The notes below the pieces were generated by a model that worked only from the letters and a program-made list of their open reading frames with translations, searched no databases and had not been told where the DNA came from. DNA of 64,000 nt. Origin: Pictodentalium vernedei (Eukaryota > Mollusca > Scaphopoda > Dentaliida > Dentaliidae). The position numbers and the translations under genes were made by a program. The stretch spans positions 457,884,681 to 457,948,680 of the forward strand of contig CM062296.1 of NCBI GenBank assembly GCA_031216915.1. The letters are read 5' to 3'. Below are positions 19,290 to 31,847 of this stretch, piece by piece; positions within the stretch are counted from its first letter, which is position 1; every line of letters starts with the position of its first letter.

Positions 19290-21083
19290 AGCTCACCTGG
19301 CCTAAAAGTCCGTGTGAGCTTTTCTCATCACTTGGCGTCCATCATCATCCGACTTCCGTCGTCCGGCATCTGAAAACTTTTCACATTTTCATCTTCTTCT
19401 CTGTAACCGCTGAGCCAGTTGGAAACAAACTTGGCAGGAATGGTCTATGGGAGGTCCTCTACAAACGATCCTCATTTTGTTCCCATCTGATGAAAAACAT
19501 GGCTTCCGGAGGCATTCTTTGAATCTGGTTGGTGGATTTTCAAAAGTCTTCTCCTCTGAAACTGCCTGGCCAAATGTTTAGAAACCTCACATAAATGATG
19601 ACTGGGACCCCCTCTACCAACGGTCCTCATTTAATGTTGATTGGGTGACAAACATGGTTGCAATTGTGGCTTATAGTTACTGTAGAAACACTGAGAAATC
19701 ACATTTTCATCTTCTTCTCTGGAACTACTGAGCTGACATAAACCAAACCTGGCAGGGATAGTCTATGGGAGGTCATCTACAAATTTTCCTCATTTTGATC
19801 CCATGGGTTTGAAAACATGGCCGCCAGAGGCATTCTTTGATTCTGATTGGTGGATTTTGAAAAATCTTCTCCTCTGAAACCATAGGGCCAAAGGTTTTGA
19901 AACATTGCATGGTTGATAACTGGGACCCCCTCTACCAGTGATCCTCATTTAATGTTGATTAGGTTGTAAACAAAACATGGCTTCAATTGCGGCTTATAGT
20001 TACTATCAAAATCCTATGGGAAATCACATATTTTTATACTGTACCAATGACCCTGACATAGCTGGTGCTAACTCTTAAAATATAGGGCCAAACACAAATT
20101 TTGCCCCCCAATCCCCAAAATTTGCATCTAAAACCAAAGAAAACATGTCCTGAATGGCCCTCCACACTTCACCTCTACTGCGCATGCACAGTGTCAAGGA
20201 CGTTCCGAAATTGGCGCCATTAATCATTCTAAGTTTGGCCCTTCATCAGTTAACATCTGACTGATCTTTGTGCTTGTAAATCTCAGTTTAAATGATGCCA
20301 GACACAAATATTAGTGAAATGGTGATTCTAAGGAGGATATAGAAGGAGGAGAGGAAAAATGTGTGACAGAAAATTATCAGGGCTGTAACTTAAAATTTTT
20401 TAATGAAATTATGTTAAGTTACCTATTTTCGAGGCAGCAGCCATTTTGTTGTCATTCTTGTTATCAAGTTACACTGATTTTTCAGTGTTTTCCTCTCTCC
20501 CTTTCCTTTAAGTCCCCTCTTGCTATTCTCCCATGCTTTTGGCATAATTTCTGTAATTATTATTACTAAAATTTCTTGGGAGTTTTAGCTGAATAACAGA
20601 ATGAATTCTGTTCTTTTCCCCATGTTTACGTCTTCACCTATGGGTGGTTTGGCGTTGTGTTCTGCATCTACCATCTGATGTTCTGCAGTTTCTTCCCGGG
20701 AAGTCTCTGTTTTGCATCAGATAGTGTATTATTGGTAACTGATTTCGGGCCTGGGTGCATGGAGTCTTATTTTAGTGTTTTTACACTTATTGTTTACATT
20801 TACAACAGCCCTCTGTGTGAGGGGGGATTTCTTGAATATAATATCTTGATGTTAATTTAATCATAACTAGATACATTATTATGGTTCGTAAGTGTTGCAT
20901 AAATTGTTTAAAATATTTTTAAAATTTTTGTCCACACTTAGGCTTGGGATCCATTGGGGCTCAATGTTACTTTTCAGAAACTTGGGCTGTTCTGAAAAAA
21001 TATTTTTTCAAAATATTTTGATTTCAATTATTTTTTCTATGTTAATGGATCATATTATTATGTATTTTGATTGTCAGGGGTTG

Positions 21084-23970
21084 GTGCGAGTACCAGGACT
21101 TTGTTTTCTTTTCACATTGAAAGGATTTTGATCAATTGTAATAAGAGGAAGTCTTCCTCTGACTTTTATAATCATTCTATATGTAGTCAGTGTACTCGCA
21201 CTAACTCCTGTTCTGTATGTGATGATTTCGATGACAACATGGGAAGCGTATGTCACGGTATGTTAGTGGGGAATTGGACATTCCGGTCCTTTCCCCGCAG
21301 GGTCACTCTACTTTATCAATTTCTATTTCAGACGTTCAAGATTAGGGTGATGTATCCGTGATGTCTTCCAACAGTGTGCCTCCGTCGTCACAATTAATGA
21401 AGGGCTAGCGGAAAAGTGCTCATATAAATACGCCAATTGCCTAAGAGGACCCTAGTAGGTTCGACGCCCTTTGACGTCCGCTAGCTCGCCTGGTGTAGCA
21501 TCCATTCATCGAATGGTTCAGCAGCCGGGTTCGTCTGTTGCGGTCTAGAAGGAGTTTTGGGGTGATGCGAGCACTATAAATCAACCAAATGCTCACCCAG
21601 TGACGGCGGATTAGAGGGAGAACGGAGGAAGCCTTTTAGTCCGGTTCCTAGCTCGTTCAAGTCCATCCGGACGGCGAGCGAGAGAGGCCCCTCTCTCGTA
21701 CAACAACATCTGGCCCCAGATGTTGTGGTACAAAATGTTTCGCATTCGGAGCATACGTCCGGCGCTCGGGACGCTCCGACATATAGTCAGTCCGGAGAGA
21801 CTGTCAATAAGGCTTCCTCATTCTCATGGTAGCGCACACGCCCGCTCTTGGCTACATGACATCGGATATCCAGTCAGCTTCGCCAGTCAGAGAATCATCG
21901 GCGACCAGGTCATACCATCCGGTAGCCAGGGACACGAGGCCTGCAGACTCCGGACGTTCGCATAGGAAAGTGTGCGGGAGTCAACGTACACGGAGCTTCC
22001 GGTGGCAATGCATTGTAAGACCGCTTCTGCACAGGCCTCGGGGACGGACGTGCTATCCTAAATAGCACAGCTTATTGCAGCATCCCAGCAACAACTGAAT
22101 CTGTCGCATAATGTATTATCCGACGATGCTGGGTCGGGACGCTCCGCGGAAGCGGGTACGGACGTCCGAAAATTTCATCCGGTCCGACGGGATACCGAAA
22201 GGGATTCGGAGGATTTTGAGCTTTCCCTTTCGGAACAACATATGCTGTTGTGTATGTCATCTGACTTGATCTTCTACAGGTTCTTTCGTCGGACCAGAAT
22301 GCTGCGATGCCAGATAAGAAACTGATAGCGTCGGTGGACTTAGAAGTTTTTGGTTCGGTTCAGGGACATTGTCCCTCAGTTCCGACATAGTCCAATAATG
22401 TCACACAAACTTTCGAATTATTGAACGACGCTATATATTTATTATTATATGCTTGCTATTACCAAGCATTTCTGGTTTCTTGTTCGCAAAAGTTACGGAG
22501 ATTTCTTTCAAAAGTGTGCCTCTGTCGTCAAAGTTAATTAAGAGCTAGCGGCAATAAGTGCTCATGGAATATGTCTATCGCCTAAGAGGTCCCTTGTAGG
22601 ATCGACGGAGTGACATTCGCTAGCTCACCCGGTGTAGCGTACATTCATCGAATGGTTCGGCTGCCGGGTTCGTCCGTTGCGGTCTAGGAAGGAGATTTGG
22701 GTGATGCGAGCACTATAATAACTTTAGTACTCACCCAGTGATGGCAGATTGTGGACAGATCGGAGGAAGCCTGTTAGTCCGGTTCCTGGCTCGTCCAGGT
22801 CCGTCCGGGCTGTGAGCGAGAGAGGTCCCTCTCTGGTCCAACAACATAGGGGACCTCATGTTGTGGTTCAGATATTTTACATTCGGAGCATATGTCCGCC
22901 GCTCGGGACGCTCCGTTATATTGACAGTCCGAGAGACTGTTGATAATGCTTCCTCATCCTCACAGCAGTGCACACGACCGCACATTGCCTACGTGACCTC
23001 GAGTATCTGACCAGTTTCGTCATTCAGTGATTCCACGGCGAACAGGTCACGCCATCCGGTAGCCAAGGGACACGAGGCCTATACACTCTGTTCGCTCGCA
23101 TAATAGTAGTATGCACGGGGTAACGATCACGGAGCTTCCAGCGGCAGTGCATCGTAAGACTGCTTCTCCACAGGCCTCAGTGACGGACGTGCTTTCCAAG
23201 TTAGCACAGTTTTTCGCAGCATCCCAGCAATCGACAGTTTCTCGGTCGGATCAGGAATTATCCGACGGCGCTGGGTCGGTGCGCTCCGCGGTTGCATTAG
23301 GTTCGGACGACCGAACGCTTTATAGGGTCCGACAGGATGGCGAAAGGGATTCGGACGATTTCGAGTTTTCCCTTTCGGAACATCGGAAGCTGCCATACAT
23401 TTCTTCCGGCTTTATCTTCCAGTGGTTGTTCCTTCGGACTACATTGCTGCGATGTTGGATAAGAGACTTATAGCGTCATTGGACACGGAATTTTGGATCG
23501 GTTCAGGGACATTGTCCCTGACTTACCGACACAGTCCAATAATGTCATTCGAACATGTGTATTATTTATCGACGCTATATATATATATAAGCTTGCTACC
23601 AAGCATGATAGTTTAGTTTCTTGTCCGCAATGCTCATTTCTGCCTTTTATCAGTTATAGGAATAATTTATTTTGGCAGAACAGGGCATACCGAGAGTTCA
23701 TATGCGTCTAGACGGCGTGGTTAAAGACTGTAAATTATCTTTTTCGCCGTCTATGTCTTTTCCAACCACAATGTTGGAAACGACAATGATGTCTAATAGA
23801 CTTAACTTAGACGCTTTATCATACGTAATCCACCTTACTGAGGCGTTATCATTACGTCTTCTAGAGAAAGAATTCCAGGATATGATCCTCAATGTGATTT
23901 CTTTTGAGGGCAGTAGTTTTTTCACGTATAACTCCGCCTTTCAGTGGCTACCTGGAGTTGGTTAGACGTG
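21084..23970 (+). pseudogene. DIRS C gag-like region with ~1.1-kb tandem duplication
   Basis: A block starting at 'gggctagcggaaaagtgctc' (21402) recurs from 'gagctagcggcaataagtgc' (about 22546), each copy running through the 'acaacat' palindrome and 'cctttcggaaca'. A Cys-rich N terminus, INCNKRKSSSDFYN then CSQCTRTNSCSVC, lies at 21125-21230. The second copy keeps a 120-codon frame (23111-23473) with SVTDVLSKLAQFFAASQQST and an acidic stretch. The C-terminal part (23672-23965) ends in the LLEKEFQDMILNVI and SAFQWL region. Multiple stops and shifts. Confidence 0.75.
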
Positions 23971-24109
23971 ACGCTGCTCTAGCTACATCCACGCGCGTGG
24001 ATAGAAGGTGAGGAACTCTCTCAGAGTCGCTTCGGTCTCGGAGAAGCTTCTCTTCGACGGCAACTTTTCAGCAATCCATGAATTGCTCGATTTACACGTT
24101 CTCTTGTCT

Positions 24110-24740
24110 ATCTAGTGTAGCAAGAGATTCAGACTGGGGCAAACATTCGGTGGTTGACTCAGAGAGTGCCACTGCAGTTGCCGGATCCGAGTTTTATAAT
24201 TATGACGGTTGCCAGTCAAACAGGTTGGGATGCAATATTGATCCCAACGGATTCAAAGTGCCAGGGTCTTTGGGTTCCGCAGTCTCTAGGCAAGCACTTA
24301 TCTTCCACGGAATAATGTTTTTTAGGCTTGCTTTATGTCATTGGATGAACATTATTCAGAAACGCATGTCCAAATCCTGTCCAATAATACGACAGTAGTG
24401 GCGTATCTCCGGAACCAGGGAGGCACTCATTCGTTTCCGTTATTCAATTTAATGGAAAGAATCCTTCTGTTTGTTATAGTACACCAAGTTCTGCTTCGGT
24501 CCGTCATATTCCGGGTCGTCTGATTGTATTACCGGACTCCCTTTCACTTATGGGTCGCTTGTTGCCGTCAGAATGGACTCTCAACAAACAAGTATTCAAT
24601 CAAATTTGCTATCAATGGGAGCGCCCAATGATAATTTATTTACGACACAACTTGCTATCAATTGCAGACGTATGTGTTTACATGTCCGGTTCTCTGAGCT
24701 TATGTTGTTAACGCTCTATTGATCTAATAGGACGGAATGA
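24110..24740 (+). pseudogene. DIRS C RNase H domain remnant
   Basis: A diagnostic run, NNTTVVAYLRNQGGTHSFPL, is visible near 24380-24440, followed in another frame by HIPGRLIVLPDSLSLMGRLL (about 24505-24560). The D-N-x-T-V-V-x-Y and N-x-Q-G-G-T pattern followed by HIPG...ADSLS is typical of the DIRS RT-linked RNase H (family knowledge). Here the first position is Asn, not the expected acidic residue. At least three frame changes. Confidence 0.75.
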
Positions 24741-24927
24741 TAGGATATGCGTATCCTCCTGCGCTGTTGTTTCAGCAAGTATTGCTAAGATAAACAACCA
24801 CAATACATTTCTGTTGATAGCATCTCTGTCTTCACAGAGACCGTGGGTAAATTTACTCTGAGGTCTACTGTGGGACTTAACGCGAAAACTTCCTCCATGA
24901 GAGGATCTTTTTTCGCTGGGAAAAATC

Positions 24928-25960
24928 GTGTCATCTTCATCACAACCCGCAAGGTCTCAACCTTCACGTATTCCATTGTGTGGTCCTTATTGCATTGTAA
25001 GCATTGTACTGGACGAGCTTTGGACGCGATTTCTTACTGTAGGAGAACCTCTTCTTCGCTATTCTATGCGGCTAAAGTGGAGGCTCTTCCATCGTTGGTG
25101 TAGGGATCACTATGTTGATATTGTTGATCCCTCCATACTAGTCATTGCAACTTTCTAGTATACTTGTTTGACAAGATCTACTGCAGCCTGTTACTATTAG
25201 GGTTATAGGTTTATGTTATCTCATACCTATGCACTCTATGATAGTTTACAATTGAGTCTTATGTCTCTTTATCTAAGTCATTTAGTAACTTTTCGATAAA
25301 TAGACTTAGAATCATTAGATTAAATTTCTATACGGAATTTAACTTTGGTTCTTATTTAGCTAAGTAATCATTTGAGCCTCTGGAAACAGTAGTTTTCAAA
25401 TTCTGACCTTTTAGACAGTAATTCTGTTGGCTTCTCTTTTACTGAGGAGTCAGTGAGCTTCATGCACTATCGGTGGATGATTCTCACTTTCGTAGTTTCG
25501 GAATCACTACTTCCTTTACTATTTAGGTTGGATTTTTGCATAAGAGTCAGGCTCCTAATAAATATCCGGAACCTATTGTTATTAAGGTCCTTCCGTCTTC
25601 GTACGGGCATAGGCCTTTACTCTGTCCGGTTAGAGTTTACGTATTTTTAAACAGATATCTGTTTATTACTACGGGCGAAAGCTTCTTCTGTCTTTGATGC
25701 CTAATAGAAGGACGTTACGCTCCATTCTATTGCTAATGGATTCAATTAACTATCGATACTGCTTATGGTATATCATTGACTCAGCAGTTGTGTTTGAGAT
25801 TTCGGCTCATGAAGTAAGAGTTCTTCTACATCTTGGGCTTACATTAATAGTGTCGCTATTATAGATTTTTGAAGGCTGCTCATTGTGCTCAGCCATCCAC
25901 ATTCATGAATTTTTATCTCAGAAATATCGAGTCCATTTCTGGAGGCCTCTATTGTTAGGT
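24928..25960 (+). pseudogene. DIRS C tyrosine recombinase remnant
   Basis: The N-terminal core-binding region reads RLKWRLFHRWCRD, then DIVDPSILVIATFLVYLFDK (25068-25170), matching the SAM-like domain of DIRS/Crypton-type tyrosine recombinases. The catalytic end is near 25805-25930: AHEVR gives the H-x-x-R motif, and the frame after a break gives a segment ending STFMNFYLR with the likely nucleophile Tyr. These enzymes integrate the circular DIRS intermediate in place of an integrase. Several stops and frameshifts. Confidence 0.78.
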
Positions 25961-26434
25961 CTATTATCTACTGCTCAGAATGTCATTCACTTAACAGTTG
26001 CTACTATAGCTAGGTAGGCTGTCTGTTTCGGCAGTGACTCCGTTCTGCTGCCCTCTTCGCTCTGGGCTATTTGACCCAGGGCAAGAAAAAGGGGGGGGGG
26101 AGGGTGTTCCCTTGGGTCACCTGTTTTACTATGAAAACAAGGGGATACCTCCTCCGGAGTTAGTAATTCTGAGCTGTTATTGGGATGGTTTTTTAGTGAG
26201 AAGTTTATGTTCTAAAAATTCATTCAGGACTTAGTTTTTAAAGTATAGCTTTTGAATATAGCACGTGTCAACGGTCTTTATTATACAATCCTCAGACACT
26301 TTTAAGAAGTATAAAGAGTCTCTATTCTCTAGACTTACTTTATTTATTGGCTTACTTTAAAAATTATTAGTATAAGGATTATACTAGATATTAATAGAGT
26401 ACATGGATGTAGGATGCTCAATTTTGGAAGGTGT

Positions 26435-26471
26435 TGTATCTTTCTGATTTATCATAAATATGAAAGATACA
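26435..26471 (+). promoter_or_regulatory. Conserved 3'-region hairpin (DIRS C)
   Basis: TGTATCTTTC (26435-26444) pairs with GAAAGATACA (26462-26471), followed by 'tgtaagg'. The counterparts in B (near 16234-16262), D (near 46062-46092) and E (near 57802-57832) have different arms (TGTCTC...GAGACA) that still pair, each followed by 'tacatgtaa'. Confidence 0.75.
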
Positions 26472-26583
26472 TGTAAGGCCTAATACTTCTTTTTCCCTAG
26501 AGGGGATGACTCTATTTTATATATTGAGCGTATTCCAACTTGCTCTATGTCCTTGGCCCTCCAGCCTTTTTACTCTTCAGCTT

Positions 26584-26666
26584 TGTCTGGGTCATTGGTA
26601 CAGTATAAAAATGTTAAAAAATTTATAGTAATTTATATATTTTTCATACTCACCAATGACCCAGAC
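26584..26666. repeat. Internal complementary region of DIRS C
   Basis: 'ggtcattggtacagtataaa' complements C's left edge, and 'ttatagtaatttatatat' with 'accaatgaccc' complements its right edge. Confidence 0.85.
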
Positions 26667-27771
26667 GGGGATGGCCCTCCCAGGAGTTGGGAACTCATAC
26701 CTCCCCGCTGAGTACATAGCGCTTACCAGGCACTGGTTATAAGAATGATTAATGGCGCCAATTTGGGAACGTCCTTGACACTGCGCATGCGCAGTAGAGG
26801 TGAAGTGTGGAGGGCCATTCAGGACATGTTTTCTTTGGTTTTAGATGCAAATTTTGGGGATTGGGGGGCAAAATTTGTGTTTGGCCCTATATTTTAAGAG
26901 TTAGCACCAGCTATGTCTGGGTCATTGGTAAGTATAAAAAATATATAAATTACTATAAATTTTTTAACTTTCATCTTCTTCTCTGGAATTACTGAGCTGA
27001 CATGAACCAAACCCTAGCAGGAATGGTCTATGGGAGGTCCTCTACAAACGATCCTCATTTGGTTCCCGTGGGTTGAAAAATATGGCCGCCAGAGGCATTC
27101 TTTCATTCTGGTTGGTGGATTTTCAAAAATCTTCTCAGAAACTGCCAGGCCAAATTTTTTGATACTTCACATAATGATGCCTGGGTCCCCCTCTACCAAC
27201 GATCCTCATTTAATGTTGTTTGGGTTGTAAACATGGCCATAGTTGCAGCTTATAGTTACTATAGAAACCCTATGGGAAATCACATTTTCATCTTCTTCTC
27301 TGGAACTACTGAGCCGACGTGAACTAAACCTGGCAGGGATAGTCTATGGGAGGTCTTCTACAAAGGCTACTCATTTTGGTTACCGTGCATCGAAAAACAT
27401 GGCTGCCAGAAGCATTTTTTTATTCTGATTGGTGGATTTTGAAAAATGTTCTCCTCTGAAACCACAGGGCCAAATGTTTTGAAACTTTGCATGGTTGATG
27501 ACTGCGACACCCTCTACCAACGATCCGCATTTAATGTTGATCGGGTTGCAAACATGGCTACAATTGCAGCTTATAGTTACTCTAGAAACCCTATGGGAAA
27601 TCACATTTTCATCTTCTCTGGAACTACTGAGCCGATGTGAACCAAAACTTGACAGGAATGGTCTATGAGAGGATGAAAATATGTGGCCGCCAGAGGCTAT
27701 ATTCTGATGCTTAACTCAATGCCTCTCCTGTCTGCATGAAGATCGGTACTGTCAGCAAAATACTTGTTTTT

Positions 27772-29492
27772 AGCTCAACTTGGCAAAGTCAAGCTGAGCT
27801 ATTGCCATCACTTCCGTCCGTCGACATACATACGTCCACAATTTCCTTTGGCACACCTCACAGGTCGCATTTATGATCAGATCCCTTTGAAACTTGGTAT
27901 GCTTGTTTGGGGTGCCCTCTAGATGGGAGCTATCGATTTTCTTCAATTTCCGTCAAAAAAATGTTGCCGCAGCTAGCGTTCTTAGAACTTAGTTTAGTCA
28001 GACCTCAGTATTTCCCCTTGGCACACCCGACAGGGCACATTTATGATTGGATTGCTTTGAAACCTGGCATGCTTGTTTGGTGTGACCTCTAGATGGGAGC
28101 TATCGATTTTCTTCCATTTCCATCAAAACATGTTGCCGCGGCCAATGTTCTTAGAACTTAGTTTAGTCAGACCTCAATATTTCCCTTTGGTACACCCTAC
28201 AGGGCACATTTATGATCGGATTGCTTTGAAACCTGGCATGCTTGTTTGGGATGACGTCTAGATGGGAGCTATTGATTTTCTTCCATTTCCGTCAAAAAAT
28301 GTTGCCGCGGCCAACGTTCTTAGAACTTAGTTTAGTTATAAATCAATATTTCCCTTTGGCACACCCTACAGGGCACATTTATGATCGGATTGCTTTGAAA
28401 CCTGGCATGCTTGTTTGGGGTGACCTCTAGATGGGAGCTATCGATTTTCTTCCATTTCCTTCAAAAATGTTGCCACTGGCAATGACCTTCAATGGACTTA
28501 GTAAACACTTAGTGCAGTTAAGCATCAATATTTCCTTTTGACACACCCTGCAGGGCAAATTTATGATTGGATCACTTGCAAACTTGGTGTGCTTGTGTGG
28601 GGTAACATCTATATGGGAGCTGTCGATTTTCTTCCATTTCTGTCAAAAAATGTTGCTGCTGACCTTTGAACTTAGTTTAGTCAGGCCTCAATATTTCTCT
28701 TTAACACACCCTTCAGGACACATTTATGATCGGATCACTTTGAAACTTGGTATGTGTGTTCGGGATGACCTCTAGATCTGAGCTATTGCTTTTTATCATT
28801 TCCATAAAAAATTATTGTCATAATCACCAGCCTTTGAACTTACTGCATTTGTGCATCAACTTATCCCTTTTGCACTCTCTGCTGTATATTTATGAATTTC
28901 CATAAACAAAACCCAGAAAACCATTGCCACAAGCAATGACCTTCTACTTAGTGCATTTGTGCATTAACATCTTCCTTTGGCATGCCACAGAGGGCACATT
29001 CATTATCGGGTTATTTTGAAACTTTGTATGCTTATGCAGAGTGACAAAGATGGGAGCTATTGATTTTCTTTTCATTTCCATCAAAAACTGTTGCTGTTAG
29101 CAACAATCTTTGAATTTATTGCATTTGTGCATCAACATTCTTCGACATGGCTTACATTCCACATTTATCATAGGATTGTTTTTGAACTTGGTGTACTCAT
29201 TAGGCAGACCTTCAGATAAGAGCTATTGATTAGCATTCATTTCTGTAAAAAAAGTTGTCATTTACAATAACCTCTGAACATACTGCATTTTTGTATCAAC
29301 ATTCTTCCTTTAGCCAGTCATACATTTTACATTTAAAAATGCATGGATTACTCTAACGTTGTGCACACACAATGCTGTTATGTTGAAATTTCATCAAATA
29401 ACATTGGTACCAATGATCTTCAATTTTGCCATTTCATTTATAACTTACCATGTTCAAGTTTGTCAAGTTGAGCTACAGTGTCATTGACATTT
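27772..29492 (+). mobile_element. HINE-like element of the 8045-18066 family
   Basis: The 5' end 'agctcaacttggcaaagtca' folds on 'agctgagct'. The 3' end has 'gtcaagttgagctacagtgt' with the hairpin tgtca/tgaca. Inside, from about 27850 to 28770, are 169-170-bp tandem units ('tgcttgtttggggtgacctc', 'agatgggagctatcgatttt'), grading into diverged units to 29400. Confidence 0.7.
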
Positions 29493-29569
29493 TCATTTGA
29501 GAATCTGGTAATGGTTGGTTCCAGTTTTCTCCACTGAGAACTGGTGAAAAAAACCCAAAATATTGTGTA

Positions 29570-29783
29570 TACAGTGCAAGTCAAAATAAGTTGTCACATA
29601 ACTGCAATAAACTAAGTAAACTACTGCTCCTGCACTGACAAGATCAAAATCTGACATTTTCTGGAAACCTATCAGTGAAAGCTTTCCAGAAAATGATGTC
29701 AGCTTCTGGTCTTATCAGTGTAGGAAGAGAAAAGATACATAGTTTATAGGATTATCCTACAACTTATTTTGACTACTACTGTA
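29570..29783. mobile_element. mariner/Tc1-like fold-back MITE, TA target site
   Basis: TA at 29570-29571 and 29782-29783 flank a 210-bp element. The ends cagtgcaagtcaaaataag and cttattttgactactactg are imperfect inverses. The interior continues the fold-back ('gacattttctggaaa' / 'tttccagaaaatgatgtc'). Confidence 0.75.
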
Positions 29784-30084
29784 AAAAAGTGCAGCTGTAA
29801 TTATATTAATACGTGTATTACTCTCAAGTTACTTATCTGAAATACTGATTGATGACAGGTGTTTGGAAAAGCATGGAAGTTTTGTTTATTTTCTTTTCCC
29901 AGTAGCTGGCATAAATCATTTAAGATTTGACAGAATTGGAGTAAAATGTGTTTCCTGTAACCCTTTACCTATCCAAAGCTATTTGAAAGAGAATACTGTC
30001 TGAAAAAATAGTAATTTTCAAAATATTTAACTTTCTTTTACTGATTTTATTGTTGACACAGAATTCATAAATGTGCGCATTTTC
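29784..30084. other. Sequence between MITE and HINE units, nothing recognised
   Basis: AT-rich and unlike the surrounding 320-bp units. It may be part of an unidentified insertion in the HINE-like element. Confidence 0.4.
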
Positions 30085-31045
30085 AAGAAAACTTCTTTGA
30101 AACTACAAGGCCAAATATTTTGAAACTTAATGTGACTGATGACTGTAACCCCCCTCTACCAATAATCCTCATTTAATCTTCATCGGGTTGAAATTATGGC
30201 TGCAATTGTGGCTTACAGTTACTATAGAAACCCTACAGGAAATCACATTTTCATCATCTTCTCTGAAAGTACTGAGCCAATGTGAACCAGACTTGGCAGG
30301 CATGGTCTACGAGAGGTTCTCTACAACTGTTACTCATTTTATTCATGTTGGATGAAAAGCGTGGCCGCCAGAAGCATTCTTTGATTCTGATTGGTCAATT
30401 TTGAAAACTCTTCTCCTCCGAAACCACAAGGCCAAATGTTTTGAAACTTTGCATGGTTGATGACTGGGACACCCTCTACCAACATTCCTCATTTAATGTT
30501 GATCATGTTGCAAACATGACCACAATTGCGGTTTATAGTTACTAAAGAAAAACTCTATGGGAAATCCCATTTTCATCTTCTCTCTGGAATTACTGAGCTG
30601 ACGTGAACCAAAACTTGGCAGGAATGGTCTATAGGATGCCCTCCACAAACTATCCTCTTTTTGTTCCCATTGGTTGGAAAATATGGCCACCAGAGACATT
30701 CTATGATTTCTGTTTGATGGATTCAAATGTTTTGAAACTTCACGTGATTGAGGACTGGGACACCTTCTACCAATGATCCTCATGTAATGTTGATGTAATG
30801 TTGCAAACATGGTCACAATTGCAGCTCATAGTTACCATGGAAAGCCTTTGGTAAATCACATTTTTATATGTAGTTCGAGGTGAGCGATTACAGGCTCTTT
30901 AGAGCCTCTAGTTTTTTTTTGTTTTGGTGTTTTGCATGGTGGATTGGTTATGTACTGGGTCATACAATTCCCAGCAACATGAAATGTATGTTGAGGGAAA
31001 TCGGAAGCATCAGTCGTTACAGCCAAGCCTGAGAATAAGCAGACT

Positions 31046-31252
31046 GTCATCTGCAAAATGAGGTCCCCAGAGGGTGAATTTGGTGATGCTACCCTGCACA
31101 GGAGGGTAGCATCTCAAATTTACCCTCTGCAAACCTCAGTCAGAATCAAGGTCTCAAGCCAAAACAGAAAGATGTACCTAGAGGATAAATTGGCCACTGT
31201 ATGGGATAGCATCAGCAAATTCACCCTCTGGGGACCTCATTTTGCAAATGAC
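31046..31252. repeat. Fold-back element with ~45-bp arms and an inner hairpin
   Basis: 'gtcatctgcaaaatgaggtc' to 'gatgctaccc' pairs with 'gggatagcatc' to 'gacctcattttgcaaatgac'. The left arm can also pair locally (gatgctaccc / gggtagcatc, 31085-31113), so two exclusive foldings exist. Confidence 0.8.
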
Positions 31253-31476
31253 AGGTTGCTAAAATTCAGACTTGGCATTACCTGTTTTTGAAGGCATGTA
31301 ATGACTTCTGATTACCAGTACCACCAAAACAGTATGTCAGGCACACATGCATTCTTTTCTTGTGACATCATATGACTTTTATTGTTACTGCAATAACAAT
31401 GCAAGATTTGTTATCACCAAATTGTTATCACAACTGATATTGGTGTTTGCAATTGCATTTTTTGGAAAATGATTGC

Positions 31477-31609
31477 AGGTTATTACTTGGTTAGTTTCAT
31501 ATTGGTCAGAATATCAGCCCGAGGTAACTTCATATCAGCCTGTGACCAAAGGTCGAAGACTGATGTGAGGCTTTCGAGGGCTGATATGAAACTAACCAAG
31601 TAATAACCT
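31477..31609. repeat. Fold-back MITE-like element, perfect 26-bp arms
   Basis: Arms 31477-31502 and 31584-31609 are exact inverses (outer part aggttattacttggttag). Inner parts pair partly ('atatcagccc' / 'gggctgatat'). Confidence 0.85.
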
Positions 31610-31847
31610 CTTTATTTATTTAAGGTAAACAATAATTACAAAATGTTCTGAGATCTTAGTTTACTGACAGTGTTAGTATATCACATTCTTTTCACAAAGT
31701 TTGATGTTTCCTCTTCTCCCAGTACATCTCTTCGAATTTCTTGGCTTCCCCACAGGGGAAACTATGACATTCAGATAGCAGAAATATCTTTCCTCCCACT
31801 TCAGCGAATTCCTGCTTACTTCTCTTAATCTTAGTTTGTGTTGAATT

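Larger units (their letters stand above)
20030..26968 (+). mobile_element. DIRS C: DIRS retrotransposon with the most complete coding remnants
   Basis: Left repeat 20042-20230, right repeat 26741-26930. Both carry private variants ('ccaatgaccc', 'aaaatatagggcc', 'gcatctaaaacc') that match only each other. The internal complementary region is at 26584-26666. The insertion splits the host repeat 'gggaaatcacat|tttcatcttcttctctgg', as seen from the uninterrupted copy near 27275. Order: leader, duplicated gag, RNase H, tyrosine recombinase, 3' region. Most of the RT palm is deleted. Confidence 0.88.
19290..30912 (+). mobile_element. Helentron/HINE-like element, interrupted by DIRS C, a HINE-like element and a MITE
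   Basis: The 5' end is 'agctcacctggcctaaaagt', folding on 'gtgtgagct'. The 3' end has 'aggtgagcgatta', then the hairpin aggctctttagagcct, then CTAG and a T run at 30912. Internal units of about 320 bp contain 'ctggaactactgagc', 'cttggcaggaatggtctatg' and 'cctctaccaacgatcctcat' (19376-20029, 26969-27770, 30085-30870). Foreign insertions account for about 9 kb. Confidence 0.65.
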
